Shown here in pieces: positions 1-8,097 of a stretch of 35,884 nucleotides of DNA. Origin of the DNA: Nostoc sp. T09 (GTDB lineage: Bacteria; Cyanobacteriota; Cyanobacteriia; Cyanobacteriales; Nostocaceae). The stretch is from contig NZ_MTAV01000042.1 in NCBI RefSeq assembly GCF_002154695.1, positions 1 to 35,884 on the forward strand, in the 5' to 3' direction. Position numbers and translations under genes: made by a program. The stretch's first letter is position 1. The number at the start of each line of letters is the position of its first letter. The notes beneath the pieces are model-generated. The model had not been told where the DNA came from and did no database searches. It saw nothing but the letters and a program-made list of their open reading frames with translations.

Positions 1-200
1 GAGGCAGTCCGGTCTTGGGGGTCTCCCCCAGGAGGAACTGCCGAAAGGGTTTCCCGGCTTGTTCGCTGTTCGGCGGAGCCGTTCCCGTTCCCCGTTGGGC
101 GTAGCCCTTCCCGCAGGGTAGGGGTTGCCGAAGGCTAGGGTAAGCGTTCCCGCAGGGTAGCAAGTGGCGTTTTCCCTCCGCAGGCGACTGCGAATCAGAA
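1..200. repeat. GC-rich mosaic of short palindromic repeats
   Basis: This stretch is much richer in G and C than the rest of the window. It is made of short repeated modules. A TGGGGG/CCCCCA hairpin lies at 16-30. TTCCCGCAGGGTAG occurs twice (108-121 and 147-160). GCCGAAGGCTA (127-137) and GGCGGAGCC (72-80) recur inside the gene at 1065-2546. No open reading frame is convincing. Such mosaics are known between genes of Nostoc-like cyanobacteria; I see no mobility gene. Confidence 0.7.
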
Positions 201-412
201 GGGGAGAAATTAATAAATGACCAATGACCAATGACTACTGATTACTGAGTTGGCGATCGAGATGATGAATTATGTACAAAAGAAAAACTATGTAAATACT
301 ATGACCTCAAAGCTGTGTAGTAATGCAATAGTGTAAAAATGATTTAATCAAGAGTGGTTCTACCACTGCTTTCTGCTTACAAGCGCTGCGATTTACTTAT
401 ATTTAAACTTGT
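201..412. other. Upstream region of the first operon
   Basis: This AT-rich stretch has no gene. It holds an iterated ATGACCAATGACCAATGAC at 217-235, a motif that recurs inverted at 12920-12936. The promoter of the operon starting at 413 must lie here or in the repeat mosaic before it, but I cannot point to a clear -35/-10 pair. Confidence 0.4.
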
Positions 413-1057
413 ATGGTGGCTATTGTTACTCAAACCCAACTTCAGGAGTTGCGTCCAGGCGATCGCGTTAGATATCATGGTGTCGATTGGCATATAGAAG
501 ACTACAGCACATATCAAGACCCCCAAGGGTATTTAACTGATGAGTGGTTGCTGAGTTCCAACGGTGGTTCTGAATACTATTTACTAAGAGAATTTGATCC
601 TAATAACAAACCAGTCTCTGTAACTTGGTATCTTGCCAACTCATTAAAAAATCCTCGCTTACTCCTCCCAGATTCTCAAGAAAATATAGTACCCAGGCTA
701 TGGCAAAATATGCAATCCCAAGCAGAACCATATCCTGAATTACTACTTTTTTACAAGCATTATTACTTCGAGTCTCAAACCGAAGGTAAATATCACACAG
801 ATGGAGAAAAGCAATCTCGCATTACTTGGGATTATTGGGATCAAGAGCATCAAATGAATTTAGCGATTGAAGCTTTTTCCGAGCATGAATTAGAAATTTA
901 CACTAGCAAGGTAGTGCACCCCAATGAATTTTCCCATATTCACAAATCAGAAGAAAGAAATGAGAAAAACTGGATGAGTAATATATCTCGTTTTTTGCAG
1001 ATTGTAGTAGCAGCAGTGCTATTACTTGTGGGAATCTCAATGATGATATTTGGATAA
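413..1057 (+). CDS. DUF4178-type protein with C-terminal membrane anchor
   Basis: A 214-residue protein. The first ~190 residues are soluble, with a DUF4178-like opening (LRPGDRVRYHGVDWHIEDY) typical of a small beta-rich domain. Later aromatic stretches (YYFESQTEGKYHT, ITWDYWDQEH) also fit. The end (about residues 193-213, LQIVVAAVLLLVGISMMIF) is one transmembrane helix, so the domain is tethered to the membrane. DUF4178, DUF350 and a spermidine-synthase-like protein are a recurrent gene set in bacteria, for example in mycobacteria, and that set is rebuilt here. The biochemical role of DUF4178 is unknown. The gene ends 7 bp before the next ATG, so the two are probably co-transcribed. The family assignment is from memory of sequence and context. 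Confidence 0.7.
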   Translation: MVAIVTQTQLQELRPGDRVRYHGVDWHIEDYSTYQDPQGYLTDEWLLSSNGGSEYYLLREFDPNNKPVSVTWYLANSLKNPRLLLPDSQENIVPRLWQNMQSQAEPYPELLLFYKHYYFESQTEGKYHTDGEKQSRITWDYWDQEHQMNLAIEAFSEHELEIYTSKVVHPNEFSHIHKSEERNEKNWMSNISRFLQIVVAAVLLLVGISMMIFG

Positions 1058-1064
1058 ATCGCAA

Positions 1065-2546
1065 ATGCCTAATTCATTATTTATTGAACAGCATGATGAC
1101 GGTATTGCCTTTTATATAAATGGAGATTTGCAGTTTGATACTGCTGATGAGGCAATATATCATGAGTATTTAGTAATTCCAGCAATAGCTTTAGCCAGTA
1201 AAAGATTTCCGCAAACACAACTGCGTGTCCTGATTTGTGGTGGTGGGGATGGACTAGCAGCGAGGGATGTATTACGATTTACGCAAATTCAAAAGATTGA
1301 TTTAGTTGATTACAATCCAGAAGTTTTAGAACTAGCAACAACTGTATTTAAACCTTATAATCTGGGCAGTTTAGAAGAAGATCAGGTAACTGTCTATACT
1401 CAAGAAGCATTTGAATTTGTTTCCCAACAGCCAAATGATTACTATCACGTTATTATTTGTGATTTTACCTATCCCCATTCCTCAGACGACACCAGGATAT
1501 ACAGTCGTGAATGGTTTCAAGAACTCCATCGTCTTTTGATACCTTCGGGAGTAATTTGTACTAACGGCGTTTCTCCAGAAAAGAGTACAACAGGTTTTTG
1601 GTGTTTATATCAAACGCTGCTATCAGCAGATTTGACAGTAAAGCCTTTACACCTAACTATCCCTTCATTTTCCGATCATGGTTATGGTAATTGGGGTTTC
1701 TTTTTAGGATCACCGCAAGTAATTAGGCGAGATGAAATAGAAACACTTGAATTCCCAGATAACTTACATTCCTTAACTCATAGCCAGCTACCAAACGCCT
1801 TTGTATTTGAGAGTGCGTTAGCCGAAGGCTATGGCGGAGCCATCGCGGAATCTCGGCATGAAGTAATGATTCACACTTTAGATAGTCCTCAATTATTCTA
1901 TTATCTATTGAATTCTACATCTAACCAAGAATATTTAGACTTACAATCTGACGCCAGTATTGATTTTTTGGATATTGAAGAACAGGTAACAGCAGAAATC
2001 GGTGAAAGCGATCTACTAGATTTAGAATCAGTAGCAAAGTTTTGGATAGAAAATATTTACTCTAACCCAACAGCACAGGAAAATTTACCAGATATAAATC
2101 GATATTTACCCGTGCGTCATCGCTACCATAGTCAAAATATGACATCAGCATGGCTGGCAAATATTAAAGAGTTATTGGCAGAAATCGATATTAAACAGTT
2201 GTTGAATAGTCTGTTAGCAAGAGCACAGGAATTACCGCCACAAATTGCCAGTGATTTGAAAAGATTAACTGATAAAATTAACTCTAATCAGCCGCTAGCC
2301 AAGCTACCTCCTCAAACTGTTGAATTTATTGCCATGCTATCGGTAACGCTATTAATGGCAAATTTAGTAGCACCAGATTCAGTATTTGCGAAAGGCTTCT
2401 ATTCTGGTAGTAGCAGCAGTACTAGTAGTGGCAGCAGTTATCCCACTGATGACGGAAGCTTTGGTAAGAAATTTACAGGTTTTGTATTGACTACCATCGC
2501 AGGAATCTGGTTAAGTAGTTTATTCTCAGGCTCGAAAGATGAATAA
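1065..2546 (+). CDS. Spermidine-synthase-like aminopropyltransferase with membrane tail
   Basis: A Rossmann methyltransferase-fold protein of the polyamine aminopropyltransferase family. Counting from an alternative TTG start at 1050, the AdoMet/dcAdoMet loop GGGDG is at residues 64-68, followed by LVDYNPEVLELA. The motif that is usually DxxDP reads DFTYP (about 138-142): the first Asp is kept and the second is Tyr. I prefer ATG 1065, which has GGAT about 10 nt upstream; TTG 1050 would overlap the previous gene by 8 bp. The protein is longer than SpeE (about 280-300 residues). It continues into a helical region and ends in two hydrophobic segments (about 424-445 and 475-494) around a Ser/Gly-rich linker. 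Residues around 256-267 are encoded by an interspersed repeat. It belongs to the DUF350-associated SpeE-like group; its real substrate is not known. Confidence 0.75.
   Translation: MPNSLFIEQHDDGIAFYINGDLQFDTADEAIYHEYLVIPAIALASKRFPQTQLRVLICGGGDGLAARDVLRFTQIQKIDLVDYNPEVLELATTVFKPYNLGSLEEDQVTVYTQEAFEFVSQQPNDYYHVIICDFTYPHSSDDTRIYSREWFQELHRLLIPSGVICTNGVSPEKSTTGFWCLYQTLLSADLTVKPLHLTIPSFSDHGYGNWGFFLGSPQVIRRDEIETLEFPDNLHSLTHSQLPNAFVFESALAEGYGGAIAESRHEVMIHTLDSPQLFYYLLNSTSNQEYLDLQSDASIDFLDIEEQVTAEIGESDLLDLESVAKFWIENIYSNPTAQENLPDINRYLPVRHRYHSQNMTSAWLANIKELLAEIDIKQLLNSLLARAQELPPQIASDLKRLTDKINSNQPLAKLPPQTVEFIAMLSVTLLMANLVAPDSVFAKGFYSGSSSSTSSGSSYPTDDGSFGKKFTGFVLTTIAGIWLSSLFSGSKDE
1815..1850. repeat. In-frame double-palindrome repeat inside the SpeE-like gene
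   Basis: Two 13-bp palindromes abut: TAGCCgaaGGCTA (1819-1831) and ATGGCggaGCCAT (1831-1843). Both modules also occur in the intergenic mosaic at 1-200. The reading frame stays open and gives the Ala/Gly-rich peptide ALAEGYGGAIAES. Confidence 0.7.
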
Positions 2547-2561
2547 AGATGAGATCGCTTC

Positions 2562-2593
2562 AGATCCCCGATTTTTTAAAGAAGTCGGGGATC
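2562..2593. repeat. Palindromic hairpin element within the operon
   Basis: AGATCCCCGA (2562-2571) pairs perfectly with TCGGGGATCT (2584-2593) around a T/A-rich loop. It lies in the 126-bp gap between the SpeE-like and FemAB-like genes. Elements of this sequence are dispersed in Nostoc-like genomes. It could act as an mRNA-processing or attenuation hairpin, or as a terminator since a short T-run lies in the loop. Function not shown. Confidence 0.6.
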
Positions 2594-2672
2594 TAATAAA
2601 TCCAACTTAAAAAATAAAATAGAAATCTTACATATAACTACTAATAGTTAAATACTAGGAATAACATAATTC

Positions 2673-3728
2673 ATGAAAATAAGTAATGCTATAAAAAATT
2701 CATTGGAAAAAGAGTATGTAAAATTAACTCTTAGAGAATTAAATATAGCAGAGTATCATGCTTGGGATTTGCTGGTGAAAAATCTCCAACACAGTTGCTT
2801 TATGCAAACTTGTAGTTGGGCAGATTTTAAAGAAATAGAGGGTTATAAAAGCTTTCGCTATGGGTTGTTTGCAAAGAGTCAATTAATAGGAGGATGTATA
2901 TATTATTTATATCCCCATTCCAACAAAGCCAATTTATTAATTGCGCCTGGCGGTCCAATTTTACCAGAAAATTTGCCAGAGGAAGGGATAGAATTATTGT
3001 TAAATAAAGCTAAGGAATTAGCACAAAAATTAGGAGCGATCGCTCTGCGGATTGAACCTCTATGGCAATCAAAACCTGATTATATTAAAAACTTTGTCCG
3101 TGCGCCTGCTGACTTACTACCATCGGAAACTTTATTAATCGATATACGCCCAGATGCGAGCCAAATATTGGCAGCAATGAAGCCAAAAGGACGCTACAAT
3201 ATCGGGCTAAGTCAACGCTACGGTGTCAAAACAGAATTCAGCAGCAATTCCCAAACAATTCCCTTATTTTATAACTTGTTTTGGGAAACTGTGCAACGGC
3301 AGAAATTTTTTGGAGAACCCTATGGCTTTTTTATCAATCTTTGCCAAACTTTATTCGCATCTAACATGGCAGAAATTGGTTTAGCTCATTGGCAAGGCGA
3401 GATAATAGCAGCAATTTTAGTTGTATATTGCGGTAATATTGCTACTTATTTATATGGTGGACGTAGTTTAGCACACCCAAAAATCATGGCAAATTACAGC
3501 TTACACTGGGATGCAATGCAAAGGGCAAAATTGCGAGGTTGTCAATTCTATGATTTCTATGGTTTTACCCACGATCCAAATCATAGTTATGCTAAATTTT
3601 CTCAATTTAAAAGTCAGTTTGGGGGTACACCTATAACTACTATAGGCGCTCATGATTATTTCTTCTATGACCAGTTGGCTGATACGCTAATTAGCTTATT
3701 CCAAAACCTGGCAGGTGGTAGCAAATGA
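2673..3728 (+). CDS. FemAB/GNAT-type peptidyl or aminoacyl transferase
   Basis: A 351-residue protein resembling the FemAB/FemX family (lipid II interpeptide bridge transferases), built of tandem GNAT folds. The first fold spans roughly 15-160. The second starts at about 165 with MKPKGRYNIGLSQRYGV, matching the K-x-R-x-x-I segment typical of FemAB. A late segment, ANYSLHWDAMQRAKLRGC followed by YDFYGF, fits the conserved C-terminal part of the fold. FemAB enzymes use aminoacyl-tRNA to add amino acids to peptidoglycan precursors; relatives add them to other substrates. No signal peptide or membrane segment is seen. The stop codon overlaps the next gene's start (ATGA), which indicates translational coupling with the DUF350 gene. 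The exact acceptor is unknown. Confidence 0.75.
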   Translation: MKISNAIKNSLEKEYVKLTLRELNIAEYHAWDLLVKNLQHSCFMQTCSWADFKEIEGYKSFRYGLFAKSQLIGGCIYYLYPHSNKANLLIAPGGPILPENLPEEGIELLLNKAKELAQKLGAIALRIEPLWQSKPDYIKNFVRAPADLLPSETLLIDIRPDASQILAAMKPKGRYNIGLSQRYGVKTEFSSNSQTIPLFYNLFWETVQRQKFFGEPYGFFINLCQTLFASNMAEIGLAHWQGEIIAAILVVYCGNIATYLYGGRSLAHPKIMANYSLHWDAMQRAKLRGCQFYDFYGFTHDPNHSYAKFSQFKSQFGGTPITTIGAHDYFFYDQLADTLISLFQNLAGGSK

Positions 3729-4594
3729 ACGAGAAAATTATTAATGGACTCACTCAATTAGGAGTTGTTTTACTAGAGTTAGTAGTAGGTTTTGGCGTAT
3801 TTTGGCTGGGACAGTTAGCTTATCAAAAGCTGTTTCGGCGGCGGATAGAATTGAATCTAGAACTGTTTGTTAAAGATAACCCTGCTGTTGCTATTGCCTT
3901 AGTGGGTTACTATTTTGGTATTGTAATTGCTTTAGGTGGCGTTCTCGGTCAAAGTGCAGTTAATTGGCAAGATAAAGCACTAAATTTAGTCAGCTACGGT
4001 GCAACCGTAATTTTATTAATGTTAGCAGGTGCATGGGTAGGTGATAGGTTAATTTTGCGCCACTTTAGTTGTGAACGAGAAATCATCCAAGACCGTAACG
4101 TTGGCGCTGCTACTGTAGAAGCAGGAAACCATATCGCCAACGGACTGATTTTAAGTGCAGCTTTAGCAGGCGAAAGTGGTGGCTGGTTAGTAGCATTAGT
4201 GTGCTGGTTAATTGGTTTAGGATTACTCGTGATAGTGAGTTTTGTCTATCCCAAAATTACTAAATATAATGTGTTTGCAGAAATCGAAAAGCGCAATAAC
4301 CCGGCTGCTGGTGTGGCGTTAGCAGGTTTACTTATTGCTACTGGTAATATTGTGCGAGTCGCCTTTGCATCTGAGTTTGAGAACTGGATTGTTAGTTTCA
4401 CTCAGTATGGTTTGGTATTATTATTTTGCTTAGGTTCGTTGATAGTAATTCGCTGGTTAGCCGATTTAATGTTAGTACCTGGCGTAAAAATTTCTGATGA
4501 AATTGTCAATCAGGAAATCCCAAATATGGGTGCAGGTTTAATAGAAGCTTTTGCCTATATTGCTGCTTCGTTTTTGATTGCTTGGTGCTTGTAA
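3725..4594 (+). CDS. DUF350 family membrane protein (two repeats)
   Basis: A 289-residue integral membrane protein with about eight hydrophobic segments arranged as two similar halves (about 10-140 and 145-289). Both halves carry the pattern of a short charged loop, then NPAVAIALVGYYFGI (first half) or NNPAAGVALAGLLIATG (second half). This duplication is the hallmark of DUF350 proteins (YjfL-like). In other bacteria DUF350 sits beside spermidine-synthase-like, DUF4178, PspA or ATP-grasp genes and has been linked by context to envelope stress. Here it closes a four-gene operon, translationally coupled to the FemAB-like gene. Transport or signalling activity is not established. Confidence 0.8.
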   Translation: MNEKIINGLTQLGVVLLELVVGFGVFWLGQLAYQKLFRRRIELNLELFVKDNPAVAIALVGYYFGIVIALGGVLGQSAVNWQDKALNLVSYGATVILLMLAGAWVGDRLILRHFSCEREIIQDRNVGAATVEAGNHIANGLILSAALAGESGGWLVALVCWLIGLGLLVIVSFVYPKITKYNVFAEIEKRNNPAAGVALAGLLIATGNIVRVAFASEFENWIVSFTQYGLVLLFCLGSLIVIRWLADLMLVPGVKISDEIVNQEIPNMGAGLIEAFAYIAASFLIAWCL

Positions 4595-4620
4595 ATTGAG
4601 GAGTAAGTTGTTAACTAATT

Positions 4621-4785
4621 TTACTGAACTGGCGCTATGGATTCAGACAGCAAGCCTGACATATCTAATACTTTTTGAGACCAAACACCAGATTGTTCTG
4701 CAACTTCAGTACGCAATTTTTCATCCGACCAAATATCATTCCAACTTAATTCCCACATAGCAAGTTGAACTTGAATATTAACCAA
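4621..4785 (-). pseudogene. C-terminal half of a gene cut by an in-frame stop
   Basis: This 54-codon stretch follows directly, in the same frame, the TAA that ends the 69-residue ORF at 4786-4995. It reads smoothly as helical protein (VQLAMWELSWNDIWSD, then VWSQKVLDMSGLLSE) and ends at a TAA at 4621. It has either a TTG right after the stop or an ATG at 4758. The simplest view is that one ochre mutation split a ~124-residue gene. Alternatively the ATG at 4758 starts a separate 45-residue protein. I do not recognise the family. Confidence 0.5.
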
Positions 4786-4995
4786 TTATTCAGTTTGCTC
4801 TGGTTCAATTTCTGCTGCTGTCCATTCGATTAACCACTTGGTTTCTAAAATTACACTGAATACTGCTTCTTTATAAGCAACATTAGAGAATGATTTAATA
4901 CGTGCTAAATTGGCAGCGATATGTCCTAAGCGAGTTGAAATATTGTCGCGTTGAAAGCGTGCTTGTTTTTCATCTAAATTCTGGTTCATAACCAC
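4786..4995 (-). CDS. Small hypothetical protein, probably an N-terminal fragment
   Basis: A 69-residue, soluble, largely helical protein (ISTRLGHIAANLARIKSFS, ILETKWLIEWTAAEIE). It overlaps the end of the upstream DUF5674-like gene by about 20-26 bp (ATG at 4995 or 4989), as in a coupled operon. The frame stays open beyond its TAA to 4621, which suggests the intact ancestor was about 124 residues. No domain recognised; no toxin-antitoxin motif seen. Confidence 0.5.
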   Translation of the reverse strand: MVMNQNLDEKQARFQRDNISTRLGHIAANLARIKSFSNVAYKEAVFSVILETKWLIEWTAAEIEPEQTE

Positions 4996-5173
4996 CTATT
5001 AAACTTTTAGTAATTTGCGTAACACGTTCTCTTATTGTAGTGTCTTGAATTATCATCGAGCGATTATTTTGACTGAGGCGAATATTGATAATCGACTCGT
5101 AAGCCACTCTCAAAGTTTGCAGCATTTCCTCAACTTGTTCGAGAGTTGCACGCTCTCTGATAATAAGTATCAA
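4970..5173 (-). CDS. Short DUF5674-like protein, middle apparently missing
   Basis: A 67-residue protein whose start (MILIIRERATLEQVEEML) and end (INIRLSQNNRSMIIQD, then RERVTQITKSLIG) resemble the two ends of DUF5674 proteins as I remember them. Full-length members are about 100-115 residues and have an acidic middle segment between these ends; here the ends are joined directly. It therefore looks like an internal in-frame deletion. It is followed by overlapping small ORFs that also look damaged. Function of the family is unknown. Confidence 0.5.
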   Translation of the reverse strand: MILIIRERATLEQVEEMLQTLRVAYESIINIRLSQNNRSMIIQDTTIRERVTQITKSLIGGYEPEFR

Positions 5174-5398
5174 ATCTTAACCTCCTGCATCCATAGCTGC
5201 ACAACCAAAATGTATCGGCTCAAAGTTATCCAACTTATCACTCTCTTTGTATCTCGCTCGGCTTGTCACCGCGTCATTTTACACTGAGCTTTTCTACTCT
5301 TGTCACTGTAAATTGCTAAATTAAATAAAGCTTGGGTTCATCGACTTTTAGCCCAAAGCCCTTAACATCTACCAAATTTAGGCTATTGCCGCAATCCT

Positions 5399-7612
5399 GT
5401 GATTAGTGGAATATTACAAAAACTCCGAGGCGCGTTTACAAAAGATCAGGGTTATCGGGACACGTCTCCTACCAAGAAATGGATGCAAATCGTTCTAGCC
5501 ACCAGCGTAGGGGTGACAGCTTTAGTATGGGGAGTGCGCGAACTGAAATGGTTGCAGTCTTGGGAATTAAAAGTTTACGATCAAATGCTGCGATCGCGTC
5601 CTATAGAAGGGCCTGATAATCGGATTTTATTGGTAACAATTACCGAAAACGATCTAGAGCGTGAGAAGTGGCCGTTATCAGATAATACAATCAATAAGCT
5701 GCTACAAAAACTAGAATCATATCAACCCCGTGTTATTGGCTTAAATGTTTTCCGACCAGCACAACAAAATTTAGCGGCTAGGATGCCAAATCGCAATAAT
5801 ATTATTGCTACTTGTTTATTGAGTAGCATCAGCAGACCAGAAATTCCACCGCCACCTAACTTCCCTATAGATAATGTCGGCTATAACGATTTTATTTCTG
5901 ATAACGAGGACGATCAAATTGTTCGGCGTGGATTGGTATTTGCGCACCCTACAAAAACAGATAAAAAATGTACAACAGAATTTTCGTTTGCAGCATTAGC
6001 AGCAATTACTTACTTAGAGAAAGCAGGTTTTGAATTAGATTTTCCCGATAAACACCATTTTTCTGTGGGTAAAACTATCTTTCCAACTTTGACAGCTAAT
6101 TACGGCAGCTATGAACATTTGGATGCTCAAGGCTACCAATTACTCTTAAATTACCGTCACCCTGGTCACTTCGCCCAGCAAGTTACTTTAACAGATGTCT
6201 TCACAAATAAAGTCAATCCTAATCAAATCAAAGACCGTTTAGTAATTGTTGGTGCTACTGCCGCCAGTATTCATCCAGGTTTATATACACCTTATAGTGC
6301 TTCACCACAGCAACCAGCTAGAACACCTGCTGTAGTAATTCATGCACAGATAGCAAGTCAAATCATCAGTAATGTGTTAGATGGCAGACCTCTAATTTGG
6401 GACTGGCCTGACTGGGCTGAATTTCTTTGGATATGGGCTTGGGCATTAATAGGCGGTAGTTTGGCATGGTGGTTGCGCCATCCTTTGCTACTAGTGGTAG
6501 TAGGTAGTATAAGCGTAATTACCTTGGTGGGTATCTGCTTTGGTTTGTTTTTTCTCTCCGGATGGGTTCCTCTTGTTCCAACTACTCTTACTTTGGTAAT
6601 TACTGGTATTAGTGTCATAGCTTACACTACCTACCAGGCTCAGCAGCAAAATCAGTTGATTATTCTGCAAGTTGAAAAACAAAAAGAGGTAATTGAACAG
6701 TTAGATATTCTCTTAAAGGAAAGTAAAGTAGACACGACAATTCAAGAGGAACATCATCACCAGACTCCTAAAATAGTGACACCAAAAATAACTGGTGACT
6801 TTCTCTTGGGCGGACGTTACCAAATCTCGAAAATCCTTGGTTCTGGTGGATTTGGTTGCACTTATTTAGCACATGATACTCAACGACCAGGTAATCCAAC
6901 TTGTGTAGTTAAACAGCTAATGCCAGCACGTCGGGATACCAAATTTTTGGAAGTTGCCAGAAGGTTATTTAATACAGAAGCCGAAATTTTAGAAGCTTTA
7001 GGCAAACATCATCAAATACCCGAACTGCTTGCTTATTTTGAAGATAATCAAGAATTCTATTTAGTTGAAGAATATATCCCTGGGCAAACATTAACTGAGG
7101 AATTACCACCTGTACAGGGTTTACAGAAAGAACCTGTTGTCATCCAGATGCTTAAAGGTGTCTTAGAAGTACTGGAATTTGTACATGAACATCGCGTGAT
7201 TCATCGAGATATTAAACCAGCTAATATTATTAGATCTGCTCAAGATCATCGGTTGGTATTGATTGACTTTGGTGCAGTCAAGTTAATGCAACCACCAAAT
7301 AGTGAGCAAACAGAATTAGCAACAGTAGCTATTGGAACGCGGGGTTATGCACCGCCAGAGCAATTTGCGGGACATCCTCGCTTGTGTAGTGATATTTACG
7401 CCTTGGGGATAATCGGAATTCAAGCCCTGACCGGTATTCCGCCACAGGAACTCCACCCAGATCCAGAAACAGGCAATATTATCTGGCGTTATCAAGCACA
7501 AGTTAGCGAAGAATTCGCCGCAATTCTGGATAAGATGGTACGTTATCATTTTAGCGATCGCTATCAATCTGCAAGCGCCGTTCTCGAAGATTTAAAATCT
7601 ATTGCAGAGTAA
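5399..7612 (+). CDS. CHASE2-domain serine/threonine protein kinase
   Basis: A 737-residue membrane receptor kinase. An N-terminal transmembrane helix (about 28-46) is followed by an extracytoplasmic CHASE2 sensor (about 50-330; ELKVYDQMLRSRP and LVIVGATAASIHPGLYTPY are typical). Three closely spaced membrane helices follow (about 340-420), then a short coiled-coil linker and a Hanks-type kinase domain (about 471-737). The kinase has a glycine loop GSGGFGCTY, the ATP lysine in VVKQL, HRDIKPANI (about 601-609), DFG (about 622) and the GTRGYAPPEQ activation-segment motif, so it should be active. The start codon is GTG without a clear Shine-Dalgarno. The ligand is unknown; CHASE2 kinases are common in cyanobacteria as environmental sensors. 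It appears to be a single-gene unit. Confidence 0.9.
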   Translation: MISGILQKLRGAFTKDQGYRDTSPTKKWMQIVLATSVGVTALVWGVRELKWLQSWELKVYDQMLRSRPIEGPDNRILLVTITENDLEREKWPLSDNTINKLLQKLESYQPRVIGLNVFRPAQQNLAARMPNRNNIIATCLLSSISRPEIPPPPNFPIDNVGYNDFISDNEDDQIVRRGLVFAHPTKTDKKCTTEFSFAALAAITYLEKAGFELDFPDKHHFSVGKTIFPTLTANYGSYEHLDAQGYQLLLNYRHPGHFAQQVTLTDVFTNKVNPNQIKDRLVIVGATAASIHPGLYTPYSASPQQPARTPAVVIHAQIASQIISNVLDGRPLIWDWPDWAEFLWIWAWALIGGSLAWWLRHPLLLVVVGSISVITLVGICFGLFFLSGWVPLVPTTLTLVITGISVIAYTTYQAQQQNQLIILQVEKQKEVIEQLDILLKESKVDTTIQEEHHHQTPKIVTPKITGDFLLGGRYQISKILGSGGFGCTYLAHDTQRPGNPTCVVKQLMPARRDTKFLEVARRLFNTEAEILEALGKHHQIPELLAYFEDNQEFYLVEEYIPGQTLTEELPPVQGLQKEPVVIQMLKGVLEVLEFVHEHRVIHRDIKPANIIRSAQDHRLVLIDFGAVKLMQPPNSEQTELATVAIGTRGYAPPEQFAGHPRLCSDIYALGIIGIQALTGIPPQELHPDPETGNIIWRYQAQVSEEFAAILDKMVRYHFSDRYQSASAVLEDLKSIAE

Positions 7613-7648
7613 GTTTTATGATTTTTAACAACCAGATAAACATCAGTT

Positions 7649-8092
7649 ATGCCTAAAAAAAATTCCAAAAAATTATCAGATAAAAAGCAGAAAGAACGAC
7701 ATAGGTTTTTTCTCAATCCCTATTCTGATAGTGCATTTACAAAATGTCCCAAATGTGATGCAAAAACAAAAATTCGCAAATTTCCTCTTGTGATTCATAT
7801 CCAGCCTCAACAGCTTTTTATCCTAAACAAGCAGTGTAGATATTGTGAAAACTGCGACCTAATCATTACTAAAAAGCAGGAAATTGAGTCATTAATGGCT
7901 GCTGGTTTTATCCAATCAAATCCTAAAATTATTGGCAATGATTATCTAGTGATGGGAACTGTTGATAGAAAAGATTGGAAAGAAGGCACCCAAAATGCTC
8001 TTTCTCCATCAGAAATGCTAGAGCGCATATACGTTTTCCAAGATGTCTGGGATTTTGAAGTTATTCCAGCCGGGTGGTATCGTAGCGAATAA
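7649..8092 (+). CDS. Small zinc-ribbon hypothetical protein
   Basis: A 147-residue soluble protein with a very basic N-terminus (MPKKNSKKLSDKKQKERHR) and two CxxC pairs (KCPKCD at about 32-37 and CRYCENC at about 63-69) that would bind one zinc. The rest is mixed alpha/beta with no recognised domain. It lies 36 bp after the kinase gene and may be co-transcribed. Its stop codon is 5 bp from the convergent stop of the IDGQRPI repeat gene. Function unknown. Confidence 0.65.
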   Translation: MPKKNSKKLSDKKQKERHRFFLNPYSDSAFTKCPKCDAKTKIRKFPLVIHIQPQQLFILNKQCRYCENCDLIITKKQEIESLMAAGFIQSNPKIIGNDYLVMGTVDRKDWKEGTQNALSPSEMLERIYVFQDVWDFEVIPAGWYRSE

Positions 8093-8097
8093 AAATT

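Noticed and set aside
1-200. Possible insertion sequence end or integron-like element
   Set aside because: There are palindromic modules but no transposase, no terminal inverted-repeat pair and no target duplication visible.
4578-4760. 60-residue plus-strand ORF after DUF350
   Set aside because: It covers the antisense of a better minus-strand coding stretch (4621-4785) and overlaps the DUF350 gene end.
5015-5287. 90-residue plus-strand ORF
   Set aside because: It is mostly antisense to the DUF5674-like gene; composition is unlike a real protein.
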